Positions 1-11,300 of a DNA stretch of 27,878 bases are shown here, piece by piece; position 1 is the first letter of the stretch; the number at the start of each line of letters is the position of its first letter. Origin of the DNA: Apostichopus californicus. Taxonomy: Eukaryota > Echinodermata > Holothuroidea > Aspidochirotida > Stichopodidae. A model generated the notes under the pieces. It did no database searches. It worked only from the letters and a program-made list of their open reading frames with translations, and was not told the origin of the DNA. Made by a program: the position numbers and the translations under genes. The stretch spans positions 1 to 27,878 of the forward strand of contig JAIPMN010002886.1 of the NCBI GenBank assembly GCA_020650975.1, read 5' to 3'.

Positions 1-957
1 GGGTAGTATCGCGTCGGGCGGGTATCCGGATACCCCGTGCAAACACTATTTGAAAACAGTACACAATAACATGGTTATATGCTAAACTAATAAAGCTTTG
101 GTTGACACACTCAGATTAAGCACCAAAATGTTTTGTTTTGTATTATTTGTGTTCATTTTCAATTTTGGTGGAAAATTTGGAAGGACTACCAAGTTTTTTG
201 CAGGACTACCAAATCTTTGAAAATCTTTGAAACTGGTAGTCCTTCGGACAACCTTCTCAAATTCCTGAAAATCCAACACTGAATTGTGTGTCTCCCCCAC
301 CCCCACCACACCCCCACCCAAAATTTTATGTTGTGATTTTTCTTTAGTTACTGTTTGCAAACTTTGATGATTATGCTGTATTGAGAGATTCTGGTGGACT
401 TAATTTAAAAATACATTTTACCATTTTATTTTATGTGTAAATTAGACACCAATCTGACCATCTTTAGCTTGTTAGGCAGAGACCTGTGTAAAGAACAACT
501 GCCCCCAACCAAGATTTAATTTTTCCAGTATTGCATTGCAAAATGCTAGACATGTAGGAAGATGTATAGAGGTTTTAAGCAAAACTAAGAAAGATTTTAA
601 AACTAAGAAAGGTTTTAAGAAAAACTTAAAAGACGTGACATTTATCTCTATCACATTGACCGACAATACTGGAAAGGTTTGTGTCTCCTTTAAGGTTTAA
701 GAACTGCCATTTTGGTCTGCTGTGAATTGCACATTTTGAGTTTGGTAAAAAATTTAACCAAAACATCCCAAAGTAATTTGCATGAAAAAGACTACAATTT
801 TTTCACACCCATATTTCCACCAAAAGAAGGTTTTTTAGTGAGTGAGAGCAGAATTGTTTTTCTACTTCATTTTTTGAAGGATAACACTTCAATCTAATGT
901 ACTTCATTGCATTCAATAAAAATGATGGAAATCAATTTTTGCTTTTCCTCTCTGCAG
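1..957 (+). other. PDIA3 intron sequence (left edge)
   Basis: This is AT-rich non-coding sequence to the left of the microexon. I searched it for the preceding ERp57 exon and found nothing like it. It holds a 16-bp perfect palindrome at 20-35, a short hairpin with 9-bp arms (203-211 and 234-242), and a purine-rich imperfect repeat at about 585-630. Confidence 0.6.
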
Positions 958-979
958 GATCCAACTATTGGAGGAACCG
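958..979 (+). CDS. PDIA3: PDIA3 22-nt microexon
   Basis: A strong pyrimidine tract and CAG at 955-957 precede this 22-nt exon, and GTAAGT follows at 980. With one G supplied by the previous, unseen exon it reads G-S-N-Y-W-R-N plus the first two bases of an Arg codon. This matches the conserved segment just before RVM-VAK in ERp57. The bases upstream of the acceptor do not continue the conserved protein, which supports a real exon start here. Confidence 0.85.
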
Positions 980-3900
980 GTAAGTGGTATTTTGGCATTT
1001 TCAGTTGGCTAGTCATTGTCTACGATCATCTCCTATTATTTGTGGATGGAACCATATAGTCAACCATAGCTTGATTCATGAACTGTATCAAACCTTATGG
1101 ATGTTTCCCAAGATAAGGTTACTTTTGGGTCTATTATTAAAAACTTGAATGATGACAATGTTGGAAATGCATCGTTAAGGTTCTTCTCTAGCTATGCATT
1201 CACACCCCCTCTCCCCCCTCTCCCATCTCCCACCTCCCTTTCTTCATCTCCTTGTTCATTTTTCTATCATCACCTCTGCAGGGTAATGAAAGTGGCCAAG
1301 GCTCAAACAGAAGAGATTTACTTTGCCGTGGCTAATGCTCAAGATTTCTCTCAGCAGTTGGAGGAATACGATCTTAAATTCACGGACAAACCTGTCGTCA
1401 CGATAACTGGAAATAACGACGAAAAATTCAAGATGGAAGATGAATTTAAGTATGTTTAATACAACCTTAACATTTTTTTATGATTTATCATCATTTTATC
1501 ATATTGATGAACATGTTGTATTTTTGCTCTGCAATCAATTCCCAGTCCCCTGCCAACTGTTTTGCTTCATTTGAATTTTTTAATGAGATCCTCCAGCATT
1601 ACTGCATTCATCTTGTGAAGAACCCTGTTGTGTAAACCCCTTGTGTCGATGAATTGTATGTTGGCTGGCAGCTTTAGTGAAATGTTTTATAAAATATCTG
1701 TTGCCCATATCTGTGACGGAAGGTGCCACTTATGTTTGTTTGATCACTCAAACCTCAATTTCCATGATAACTATTGCAGATTCCATTTTTAGAAATTCTT
1801 AAATTTATACTCAAGCAGTAACAAAGTTTGGTTTATACCCCTCCAGGCCAGACGGTGTCGCCCTCACTGAATTTCTCACCAAGTACTTCGCTGGTGAACT
1901 GGAACAATACCTTAAGAGCGAACCTGTCCCAGCTTCTAATGACGGTCCTGTAAAGGTATGCTTATTCTTTACTTCAGAGGTTTTGATTGGATTTCCTTTT
2001 TTTATTTTTTTATTGTTGATTTAAGAGAGTTAATGTTTGGGGGAGTTGCTTGAAGGAGATGGGGAACACAAACCATCACCATTGGGTCTATGTGATAGAG
2101 ATAACTGATGAAATAATTCCTCAAACAGTTATTACAGAAAAGTCTGATTGCATTCAGGATATATATCACAGTTCTTGAGCTGCATCGCACAAAATACTGG
2201 ATACTCCAGCAATTCGAAAGATGACCTCATCGAGTCACCCTATGCTGGAAAGTTTTAAAGGTTCTCTTTATTGATAACAAAGTTAATATTGTGTACTGGT
2301 TTTTGCATATACTGCCGTTCTCAATGGGACCTAGCGATTGTGTTAACTTCAGACGTCTTGAATGTATGATACGAAAGTTTCATTCTAATGGTACTATGGC
2401 ATCACAGATTGACGTACGGGTACCTTTATATTTGGGGGGTGTTTGTTCGTCACAAGGGTCACTTACAAGGGTTTTAAAGGACAAATTGATCTACCTTTCT
2501 ATGATCAACCTTCTGTTACTAAGAGAGATATAGTAGATAATGACGGTTCCAATTGTCACAGTTCATTACTTTGCAATAAAACATCTTTTGTAGGATTGTG
2601 ATTCCACACAGCAATAAAGCTTGACACATTGCTTTTGGAATATCCCTTTGAATGCCATAGTGATAATTACCACATCTGCAACACCGTGTGACCTCTCATG
2701 TTTCTCTCTGTCTTGTTTGTTTGGTAGGTTGTCGTGGCAAAGAATTTTGATGAAATCGTCAACGATGCAGATAAAGACGTGTTGATTGAGTTCTATGCAC
2801 CCTGGTGTGGACATTGTAAGACCCTCGCCCCAAAATATGAAGAGCTAGGAGAAACGGTGAGAATTCATTTCCTATTTTAGGCTTAGATTTTGTTTACTCT
2901 CTTGTCCAGGAGTTATAAGCTTTAAACCTAAGTAATCATTGAAATTGATACTTTCATCCCTTGTGATACTTGTGATGTGATCCATGGCACATCAATCCAT
3001 TATTATGCCAAATCATGTTGCCATGCCAACAATCAAGAAACCTTTTAGAACTTCCAGGTTTGTAAAATCAGGTTAAACCAGGTTTGAAATACCCAGGTTT
3101 GTAAAATCAGCGCTTCTTTAGGTTGCAAGCCTGAACGTATCAACAAACTTGCTGCAGGCGATTTTGTGGTCAATTATATTGTCTTGCTCATTACAATTTC
3201 TTGATTGGTCATACTGTAGCCATTTTAGCCATCAAAAGTCTCATAGGGTAAAAGTCGGCAAGCATAGCTGATTGTAAGCCAAGCTTAGTTAAGGCTCTTT
3301 AACTGCGGGCCAAGTAGTGTAATCATTTGGCAACTTAGCGGCCAATATTACACAAGACCTTAACTCAAAGGAATGATCAATCTTTTTAGCTCACATGTTG
3401 AAAGTGTTTCTCACATAATGTAGCCATATTTGCCAATTAACTCATCCCCCCCCCTCCTTAGTTGGGAAGTTTCTGATGTTGAGCTCATATTAAATCTTAT
3501 GGAAGCTGCAAGTTTGTAAATGAGCATCCAGGAGGTTCTACATTGACATTCAATTATGAATTTCCAAAATGTGACGCTGAGAAGCCGATGACCCTGTATA
3601 TTTATCAGTGATGCACACACTGCACCCATCATCTTTAACCCGTTGACCCTGTATATTTATCAGTGATGCACACACTGCACCCATCATCTTTAACCCGTTG
3701 ACCCTGTATATTTATCAGTGATGCACCCATTGCACCCATCATCTTTAACCCGTTGACCCTGTATATTTATCAGTGATGCACCCACTGCACCCATCATCTT
3801 TAACCCCTTGACCCTGTATATTTATCAGTGATGCACCCACTGCACCCATCATCTTTAACCCGTTGACCCTGTATATTTATCAGTGATGCACCCACTGCAC

Positions 3901-6490
3901 CCATCATCTTTAACCCGTTGACCCTGTATATTTATCAGTGATGCACCCACTTTATCCCGTTGACCCTATATATTTATCAGTGATGCACCCACTGCCATCA
4001 TCTTTAACCCGTTGACCCTGTATATTTATCAGTGATGCACCCACTGCACCCATCATCTTTAACCTGTTGGACATGCAGTTTTTAGAGAAATGAGGTCGCG
4101 CAGTTTTGCTGCATTGTCTTGAGTATTGTGTATGCAAGCAGAATGAATGACTTCTCTTCATTTTTAACAGTTATCTTCAGATGAACACATTGTAATTGCC
4201 AAGATGGATGCTACTGCCAATGATGTGCCTGGTAACTACCAAGTCTCTGGGTAAGTTGAGTCACCAAGAAATTATCTAGCATTTTACCCCCCAAAAAAGA
4301 ATATGTATGCTAGTATGTTCAGCCGTCAAGAAGTATGCAAGTATGTTCAGCCGTCAAGATATGCAAGTATGTTCAGCCGTCTATGTGCATGAAACTTGCA
4401 TTTTTGGTTTCCTTGGATGATATTAGGACTGTCTATTATGACTGAATGTGTATTATGACTGAATGTGTGTTAAGACTGGGACAGGCAAGAAGAACTCAGC
4501 GATGGGCTGAGTGGTATGTAGATCTACTTTGGTACAAAGAACTGCATCCATTTTAAGCAAAGGTTAAGGTTGGTTTTGGGGATGGGAGTGGGGGTCAACA
4601 GGGCCAGCCATATGCCTATGTCCTTGCTCAATGGGGTCAGTTATGTAAATATTTGTGAATGTTGGGCATACCTAAATAAGTCACATGAAGTACCTCCACT
4701 TTGAGCATGAAGGAAGCCTGTTGGTTTTGGTAAAGTTAAGAGGTCTTTGGAGGTACTGAGTGCATATTTTGAAGATGCATTGTTAAGAAGACATCTTTAA
4801 CGAGGGAGGCCAAGTTTCGTGAAAGCTTAACCACAAAACATAGGCAAGCGAAAAAGTATAGAAAAAAGGTCCTCTGCATGGAACATAAAAGTATGAAGTT
4901 CTTAAAAGCATCAGTTTCTTCAAAAATTCTGTGCAATGTTGCATTCTGGTTGATTACCAAGTCCGTGAAGGTTCCCTATTGCACCTCTCATTTTAATGGA
5001 CTCTTCCATTTGCAATGTGTCGTCCTGTTTTTTGTGTGATCACCCTAACAGTTTAATCTAAAAGATAAAGAGAGCCAGATACGTGATGACAAATGGGTAC
5101 CATATTTTTTTTTCTGTTGTGCAGATTCCCAACTATTTACTGGGCACCAGCAGGTAACAAGAAGAGCCCCAAGAAGTACCAAGGAGGCCGGGAAGTGCCA
5201 GAGTTTCTAGAGTTCATCAAGAAGGAAGCCACAAATCCTGTCCAACTCGAGAAGACAGATAAGACAGAACTCTAGGAATAGCGTACACCTTTAGGATATT
5301 AAATTTTATTACTATGTCGTCGTCACTGTCCTTTTTGTACCGTCTTAAACTTTACACTGTTCCTCTCTCCGTACGATAGGTCATTCCGACAGGTGTGAAG
5401 TTTGATTTTTTTTCTCTTTTTTTTCTTCTTCTTTTTTTACGAAATTGGTGAGGAATGATTATTACAACTGTTAGCTTTCATTGAAGGAAGGAGTGTGTGT
5501 TGGCAGTCAGAACGGTCTGTAAACCAAATATTTTGGTTATAGCGATAGATCATAAGTTGTGTCTCGAGTAACATTTTCAAGAGGAACATGAGAATTCTGC
5601 TTTGCCTTTGGGTTCCAAGATCGCTTTACCCAGAGGATGAAATTAAATTCCCGTTTGGTCCTCTGGTAAATTTGAAGGTACCAAAGGTCTGGATATGACT
5701 AACTGTGGTTTGATTCAAGGTACACCTGATCCATGCGTAAAGAATTGAAAGCATTGGTTGATCGAGACAGACATGGTAGAAGGATCCCTTCTAACATTTG
5801 ATGATTCGGAGTAACCCAACCCTAGCTCACAACCGTCTTAATATTGTTTGTGCATCAACATTTGTACTCGATATATATCTCTTCTAGTGGTTATGGAAAT
5901 GATATATTGTGTTGCAGTTTGAATTCAAAATTCCTTTCTCTATTCTCCTCAACACTGACAAGTTCAGAGAACAAAAGGATTTACAACTTGGACTGCCTAT
6001 CGGTTTACTTGTACGGTTGTATACGATAGTTTTGTATGGCCATGTGGTCAAGCTTTGTAATACATGCGTAATGTCAGCAGGAAATCACAACTTCAATGTT
6101 ACTTCTGCCTGTAACCAGAACCTGTTAAAGTATAAAAAGATGAAAATGTGAAACTTGTTGTACAGTGTGAGTCCTAACTATTTCATGTATAGTTAGGCTC
6201 TTCTTTCATGTGATACTGTAATTGGTTTAATAGACATTATTAGTCTGTATTTGGTAACTCACTCGTGTTAACTTCATGACATGTTGCTGCTATCACCAAG
6301 TCCTAACTATACCTTCCATTATAAACAAGGATATAACCAGAACCCCACCTCTACCGAGAATTATGCTTTCAAAAGCATTCAAAACAAGGTGTTTCAAAAT
6401 TTGAATGGAAAGCCTGGGAGATGAATGTTCTGGTCTTCCATTAAAATGTTTTGTTTTGTGAAGGAAATAAAAAAGAAAACAAAATTTGGC
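958..6490 (+). CDS. PDIA3: PDIA3/ERp57 protein disulfide isomerase, 3' part of gene
   Basis: Six exons encode the C-terminal 219 residues of a PDI-family thiol oxidoreductase. They cover the end of the thioredoxin-like b' domain and the whole catalytic a' domain, with active site WCGHC followed by K (2803-2820), the conserved block [10 protein letters not shown] and the cis-proline motif GFPTIYW. The protein ends in KTEL, a KDEL-type ER retention signal. ERp57 works in the ER lumen, where with calnexin and calreticulin it forms and reshuffles disulfides in glycoproteins. The blocks [27 protein letters not shown] and KKYQGGRE resemble PDIA3 more than PDIA4 or P4HB. All splice phases fit and each junction restores a conserved codon. 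The first a and b domains and the signal peptide lie left of the window. The exact 3' end is inferred from a polyadenylation signal. Confidence 0.95.
1282..1449 (+). CDS. PDIA3: PDIA3 exon: end of b' domain
   Basis: The exon follows a long C/T tract ending in CTCTGCAG and is followed by GTATGT at 1450. Its first base completes the Arg codon left by the microexon. It then encodes [20 protein letters not shown] and on to MEDEF, the last strands and helix of the b' fold. It ends with two bases of a Lys codon. The open frame continues upstream of 1282 but is not conserved, so that part is treated as intron. Confidence 0.93.
1847..1955 (+). CDS. PDIA3: PDIA3 exon: b'-a' linker region
   Basis: Acceptor CTCCAG precedes 1847 and donor GTATGC follows 1955. 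The exon encodes [20 protein letters not shown] and ends [13 protein letters not shown]. This is the helix and linker that leads into the second catalytic thioredoxin domain, and it is strongly conserved in ERp57. Confidence 0.95.
1956..2727 (+). other. PDIA3 intron, no further feature
   Basis: The intron lies between GTATGC at 1956 and TTGGTAG ending at 2727. The open frames within it show no recognisable protein and no clear repeat is seen. Confidence 0.6.
2728..2856 (+). CDS. PDIA3: PDIA3 exon: a' domain with CGHC active site
   Basis: Acceptor TTGGTAG precedes the exon and donor GTGAGA follows it; it holds 43 codons in phase 0. It begins [20 protein letters not shown] and contains [11 protein letters not shown]. 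The redox pair is Cys at 2806-2808 and Cys at 2815-2817, with Gly-His between them, the usual oxidising or isomerising PDI dipeptide. Confidence 0.97.
3591..4069. repeat. 55-bp minisatellite in PDIA3 intron
   Basis: Nine tandem copies start at 3591, 3646, 3701, 3756, 3811, 3866, 3921, 3963 and 4015. The period is exactly 55 bp for the first six steps. The copy at 3921 is shortened to 42 bp and the copy at 3963 to 52 bp by internal deletions. Each unit starts ACCCTGTATATTTATCAGTG and contains CACCCATCATCTTTAACC. The copies are nearly identical, which suggests recent expansion. The array ends about 100 bp before the exon at 4171. Confidence 0.95.
4171..4250 (+). CDS. PDIA3: PDIA3 exon: a' domain core
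   Basis: Acceptor TTTTTAACAG precedes the exon and donor GTAAGT follows it. It encodes [20 protein letters not shown] followed by GNYQVSG. The [10 protein letters not shown] block is a hallmark of the PDIA3 and PDIA4 a' domain. The last codon (Gly) is split over the next intron. Confidence 0.97.
4313..4384. repeat. Short tandem repeat, about 27 bp, three copies
   Basis: GTATGTTCAGCCGTC recurs at 4313, 4341 and 4367, separated by AAG and ATGCAA-type spacers, with periods of 28 and 26 bp. A smaller duplication, TATTATGACTGAATGTG, follows at about 4434-4467. Both lie in the intron after the [10 protein letters not shown] exon; the rest of that intron to 5124 shows nothing else. Confidence 0.8.
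5125..5275 (+). CDS. PDIA3: PDIA3 terminal coding exon with KTEL
   Basis: Acceptor TTGTGCAG precedes 5125. The exon completes Gly and encodes [20 protein letters not shown], then [20 protein letters not shown], and ends EKTDKTEL before TAG at 5273-5275. The tail is shorter and less lysine-rich than the QEDL-type tail of mammalian ERp57, but the terminal KTEL is a usable ER retrieval signal. Confidence 0.97.
5276..6490 (+). other. PDIA3: PDIA3 3' UTR
   Basis: This is non-coding AT-rich sequence after the TAG, with a T-rich tract near 5405-5440. The open frames seen around 5844-6151 show no recognisable protein. The right limit is placed just after the AATAAA at 6466; another AATAAA at 7406-7411 would give a longer UTR. 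Confidence 0.55.
6466..6471 (+). terminator. Candidate PDIA3 polyadenylation signal AATAAA
   Basis: This is a canonical AATAAA hexamer, about 1.2 kb after the stop, within an A-rich stretch. It is a candidate only, since no transcript end can be seen. Confidence 0.45.
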
Positions 6491-7979
6491 ATTTAACTAT
6501 AAATACCATGGGAGGCCGATGGTCTTAATGTAGAGGATTCGTATTGATCTTTTCAAGTTAATAAGTGAATTCATAATTGAGACTTCTTATTTGAGAGAGA
6601 TTCATGTTTTCAACTTTCTAAATTTTCTACTCTTCGAATGTCCAGCTGCATAAATTTATCAACCTGATCAACGAATGCACGCATGGAGGCCATTGTCGAG
6701 AGTAGACGGGATAAAATTTTAAGAAAAGTGCTCAGTGGATATTAGGTCAACGTATTTATTTTGGTAAAGCATATCTTTTTTATATCTAATTACATAACTT
6801 ACAAAGGGGAAGAGGCCATATGATTGATGGGAACAGGCGATGCTAATTTTGTTTTCCTAGTGTCGACCAACATCATTGGAAAATATCGTTTCATTTTCTC
6901 TGATTTTATAGTTTTCCTCTTAATGGTTTCCATGACAGCATTCCAATAGGTTCTGTATTATACCTGATGCAAACACCCAGCAATCAACCAATCACAAAAG
7001 GAAGAAAAAAGTGACAAACGATGCATTACATTTGACTTAACATCGTCATCGGTCTCGTTTCAAGGAGACTGGGTTTTTTGCTTGGGCTCTATTTGGGTGA
7101 TTTTCCATAAATGTTGCCTTTGGAACTAGGAAGAGATGACCTCATTAGTCTCATTTCTATAAATCTATGGTTAATTTTGAAGAATAAGAAAAACGAATAG
7201 TATATTTCTTCATATCTTGATGGAAGGTTGAAATGATTATTACTGCATATAAGGTAGGCATAAGATGTCATGGTAATTTGCAATACAGAAATATACTTCA
7301 CAAAATGTCAGTCTGTCTGTCTGTCCTGTTATTTTGTTTCACTTTTCTGATTTAAGTGATTTAAGTGATTCACTTGGCTGATTTAAGTGGCCGGCATTTT
7401 ACACGAATAAAGGTGAATAACAACGCTTCCTCTGTAATGGGATGAATTTAATTCCCGCTGTACAAAAATACATTTCTAATTCTAAAACTGGAAATACATG
7501 ATAACAATGGATTGTGAGATGAAATATCTTAAAAAGTTACATCTTAGATACCGGTGCTGTAACCAGAGTGGATGAAGGCTGTGGCATTTGAAGCAATGAG
7601 GTTTAGTGTTGGGAAGGTTCTGTCCCTGGCTGGGTCATTGTAAAGTGGGTTTAGAGAGCAATCTATGGTTTTTCCATCTGAAATGACTTTCTAAATGGAT
7701 AATATGAGGTAAAATGTTGAATTGGAAGCCACTTGACTATAAAAGTTGTAATCCATAAGCCCTAACGGGCTTCTTCCACATCTGTCGTTGCTTAAGCGTC
7801 ATAAAAATGACTGTCTGATGAATATTATTATATTAAAAGAGTAAACTTCTAGTGTTAAACGTGATCAGGGCTAGACTCTTGTTCACTCTACAATACAAAA
7901 GTCATGACTACCATCATATGGATATCTTAATGCTGTAACATCATACGGCCAAGAAACTGATACAGCGTATATGAAAACA
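6491..7979. other. Convergent intergenic region PDIA3/NEIL1
   Basis: This AT-rich sequence lies between the two facing 3' ends. It contains a TCTG microsatellite (about 7308-7325), a short GATTTAAGT tandem (about 7349-7388) and a plus-strand AATAAA at 7406. I see no conserved open frame or RNA gene. Confidence 0.5.
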
Positions 7980-7985
7980 TTTATT
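7980..7985 (-). terminator. Candidate NEIL1 polyadenylation signal AATAAA
   Basis: On the minus strand AATAAA lies about 330 bp after the NEIL1 stop. It is the first canonical hexamer I found after the stop, so the 3' UTR would be about 8315-7960. Confidence 0.5.
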
Positions 7986-8315
7986 CCATGTAGGTCGTCT
8001 TCTTGGTCCCCTTTTTCATGTTTCTCCTCTGAGTATGTGTAAGGTCAGCCAAAAAAACTATCAAAACTATCTACACTAATCTATATATAAATATGCTGAA
8101 AATCTAGTACTGTAGACTATAATGATAGGGCAGGAGAACAGTTGTTCTGTTCATGTACTATAATCTTGTTTCCCTTTGAATTGACGTGTGTACACTGACC
8201 TGTCAAAAGTAGGTACATTAATACCGATGTATAAATAAGCTTATCAAAACAAGTGTGCTCTATTACTGTCATAGGGCAGGAATGCAATGTTGTTCATCTA
8301 TCAGCTCACAGGGAG

Positions 8316-8353
8316 TCAAACTTTCCTAAGTCTTGCAGAACGGCGCTGCCCCG
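8316..8353 (-). CDS. NEIL1: NEIL1 last coding exon
   Basis: The acceptor TTTTCTTTTCAG is excellent. The exon completes an Ala codon and encodes GQRRSARLRKV before TGA at 8318-8316. The short, Arg-rich end is typical of NEIL C-termini, and the phase (1) matches the donor at 9760. No other nearby frame offers a better ending. Confidence 0.8.
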
Positions 8354-11300
8354 CTGAAAAGAAAAGAAAATTATATATAATGTATTTGTTAGCCAATGAA
8401 AGCTTCACAATGACTAATTCTGTGAATTAAAATGATATGGTCATCTCATGGAATCAACTTTCATCAATTGACTAAAAAATCAGAATCTATTGAAATAATT
8501 TTGGGACTTTACAAGATAGTTACAAAATAAGTAAAAAACACAAAGCTGTGGTATGTCAGATTAGCTGTAATCATTACGGATGCGGTTCGTCTCATGGGCG
8601 CAGATCAGTCTTGGATAATGGTGGGGACGCGTATCTGTTCTCTGATACTATCTAAAGCGGAGCGCGACCATTGGTTCATGTGTAGCGTACAAGATTTTTT
8701 TTGGCAAATATACCTCCCAGATTGCCGGAAATAACACTTCCCAGACCTAATAATGCTCCAAAACCTCCTTAAATTTGAGATCTCATGGCTTAGAAATTTA
8801 AGTTGGGGAACACATGGGCGTCTGCAGAAAAAAAAATCAGGGGACAAATAATCCAAGTAGACTTTTGTATATGATGGATCTGGGTCCTCTCCCAGAAAAC
8901 AATTATAGACTACCTTAAATGTGATTTCCTTCCAAAATTTAACAACTGTGGATAAATGTAATAAACTGAGAACTGCTGCGTGTCATGTGCACAATGCTGG
9001 ATCAAACTGCGCCAAAGTTCAATACAGGGAAATTTGCAATCCAGCGCTTGGTCAAGACAAATTGGTGGGGACACGGTATATCATGTCCCCACAACTGAAA
9101 AAATTGGTAGGGACGCGTCCCGCTGTCCCCACCAGGATCTGCGCCCATGGTACGTCTAGCTAATTCATTTCGAAAATAAGTAAAAACTACTCTCGGTGAA
9201 AGTCTGTGTCGTTTTTTGGTGATATTTAGTAACAAATTGTGACACGGTTAGACATGAACGTAGCGAGAAATTTGCCAAGGGAGGGGTGAAGCTTGTAGTC
9301 AAACTATCTAAGCGTGGCGCCACCATGAGTTGGAGCGAAGCGTAAAAGCAAATTTTGGCCGAAAATGCCTCCCGGATCGCTGGAAATGGCACTTCCCAGG
9401 CCTTGTAAGTTGCTTCTAAGCATTTTCTATTTTGAAATTACTAGCGATATCATAAAAAAATATGCTCTTCTAGCCACAATAAAAACTATGCCACCAAATA
9501 TTGGGGGGTATTTTAGATACTATATCCCCCCACCTAAAATATTGGGGGGGGCATGTCCCCCCCCGATGATCGCCGCCCATGGCTGTAATGTAACATTGCA
9601 TGATTCCGATCAATAGCTGTGTATCCTTTACACTATTAAACACATGCTTCTGATCAATTGCTGGATATCCATCACAGTATTAAATAAGGGCTACATCACC
9701 CTTCCTATTTTCGCTCTTCCATTACCCCCTCCTTTCCCAAAAGATATAAGATGACATACCAGACTTGTCTTGCTCCTCTGATTTCATAACAAAATGCTCC
9801 ACTTTACTGCTGTCTGTTTTGGTTTTCTTTGAAGTTTTCTTCTTCCCTCTGGTGGTATCTTGTTGCTTATGTGCAGAACCCTTCCTCTGTTCTGACTTTG
9901 ATGATACACCTTTAGCTGTTTCTCCATTTTCTTGTGACTCCACCTTTGATGTTGATTTTTCCTCATCCCCTTCTTTGGCTTTCTACTCTTGGAAAAAAGA
10001 AAGAAGTTATAACCAGGTGTTGTTCAAACTAAATGTGTGGTAACTAAAGTTTCTTTTCATTTTTTACAACCCATGCCTCTACAAAGGGACTGACATTGTA
10101 TCCAGTGCAGCAAAAGCAAGATAACTTTATTGGGAGCTACTAATGTTTGAGGGGATAACATACATAATTTCATATAATCAAACACACTGGATTTTACTTT
10201 TAAGCCCTAAGAGGATGATCAAGGCAAAAAGTGTCAGCCAACTTAAACCACCTTGTTTGTTTTCTTCAATGATATCATACCAAACATAACACACAAAATA
10301 TATCAGATCAAAACTAATCTTATAAGTCTTAGAAACTCTGCAAGAATTTTGTCATAACATTAAGGTATAAGGCAGTAAAGACTGGCCGCTACACACTCAA
10401 GAACTGAGAGCTTTATATTTATTTTTAATTTTCATTAATTTAAATTTATTAAGAAAAGAAACTAAGATTTGAATTATTATCTTGGCACTGGCAGGGGGCT
10501 GGGGCAATTGCCCCTTTTGCCCCCTATAAAATCCTGCACTGGACATGGTCTAGTAAGAAAATATGTGTTCCAATAAATCATAATTTCTAGCCATTTCAAA
10601 ATTCCTCAACAACACAGTGGAGACAGGAAAATGTCCAAAATGTATCCAAAACCGTGATAGAAACAAAGAGTAAACAGCTGCCTGTTTTGTGGAAGTAATG
10701 AAGTTACATCGCTGACGAGACAAACCTTTATTGAATGACTTTTTGTCTCGTTTTCTTTCTTCTGTTTGTTCGTCTTCCTCTTTGTCGGTGATTTTAGCTT
10801 TCCATCTAATGAAAGCAAAAAAATATAAAAAATATTACCTAAAATTACGACATGGCTAGCGAGTCCATGCAACAGACTATGCTACACTTACATATGGAAT
10901 ATAACAAATGTTCCTCACTTTCTATGTGACATCTCATCTCAAAGGAATTTTTTCCAAACTATAGCTATTTTCCTGAAGTTTGAAAAGCTTTCTGCCAAGT
11001 GAAGTGAAGGAACTTGGTGTGTAAACGGTGATCTCTTATCAAGATAGTTTTACACCATTAGCTCTTTCTGTTGAAGCCAGTGACTTATAACACAATCTGT
11101 TAAGGATATGACCATACTGTACATTCAAAGTTTTGGTTGTCAATTTCTGACGCTGCGCCACTAAAATTAATCAAGTGTGGTCAGAAAAGACAACTCTAGA
11201 ATATGTCTAGATTTATTTTTCATCACCATTTTTAAAATTGAGTGTGTAACTTAATTTATATTTTATTTGATTTGGAAGTAAATAGTAATTGTCTGTAATG

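Noticed and set aside
1097..1281. Open frame [10 protein letters not shown]... running into the PDIA3 exon
   Set aside because: It crosses a pyrimidine tract and CTCTGCAG acceptor. Only the part after 1281 is conserved, and the microexon joins exactly there.
3411..4161. Minus-strand open frames over the 55-bp repeats, with repeated [13 protein letters not shown] peptides
   Set aside because: They are produced by translating the minisatellite; no start context, splice logic or conserved protein supports them.
9002..9616. Open frames of about 75-83 residues in the last NEIL1 intron
   Set aside because: They coincide with the GC-rich repeat copies A and B and show no protein similarity that I recognise.
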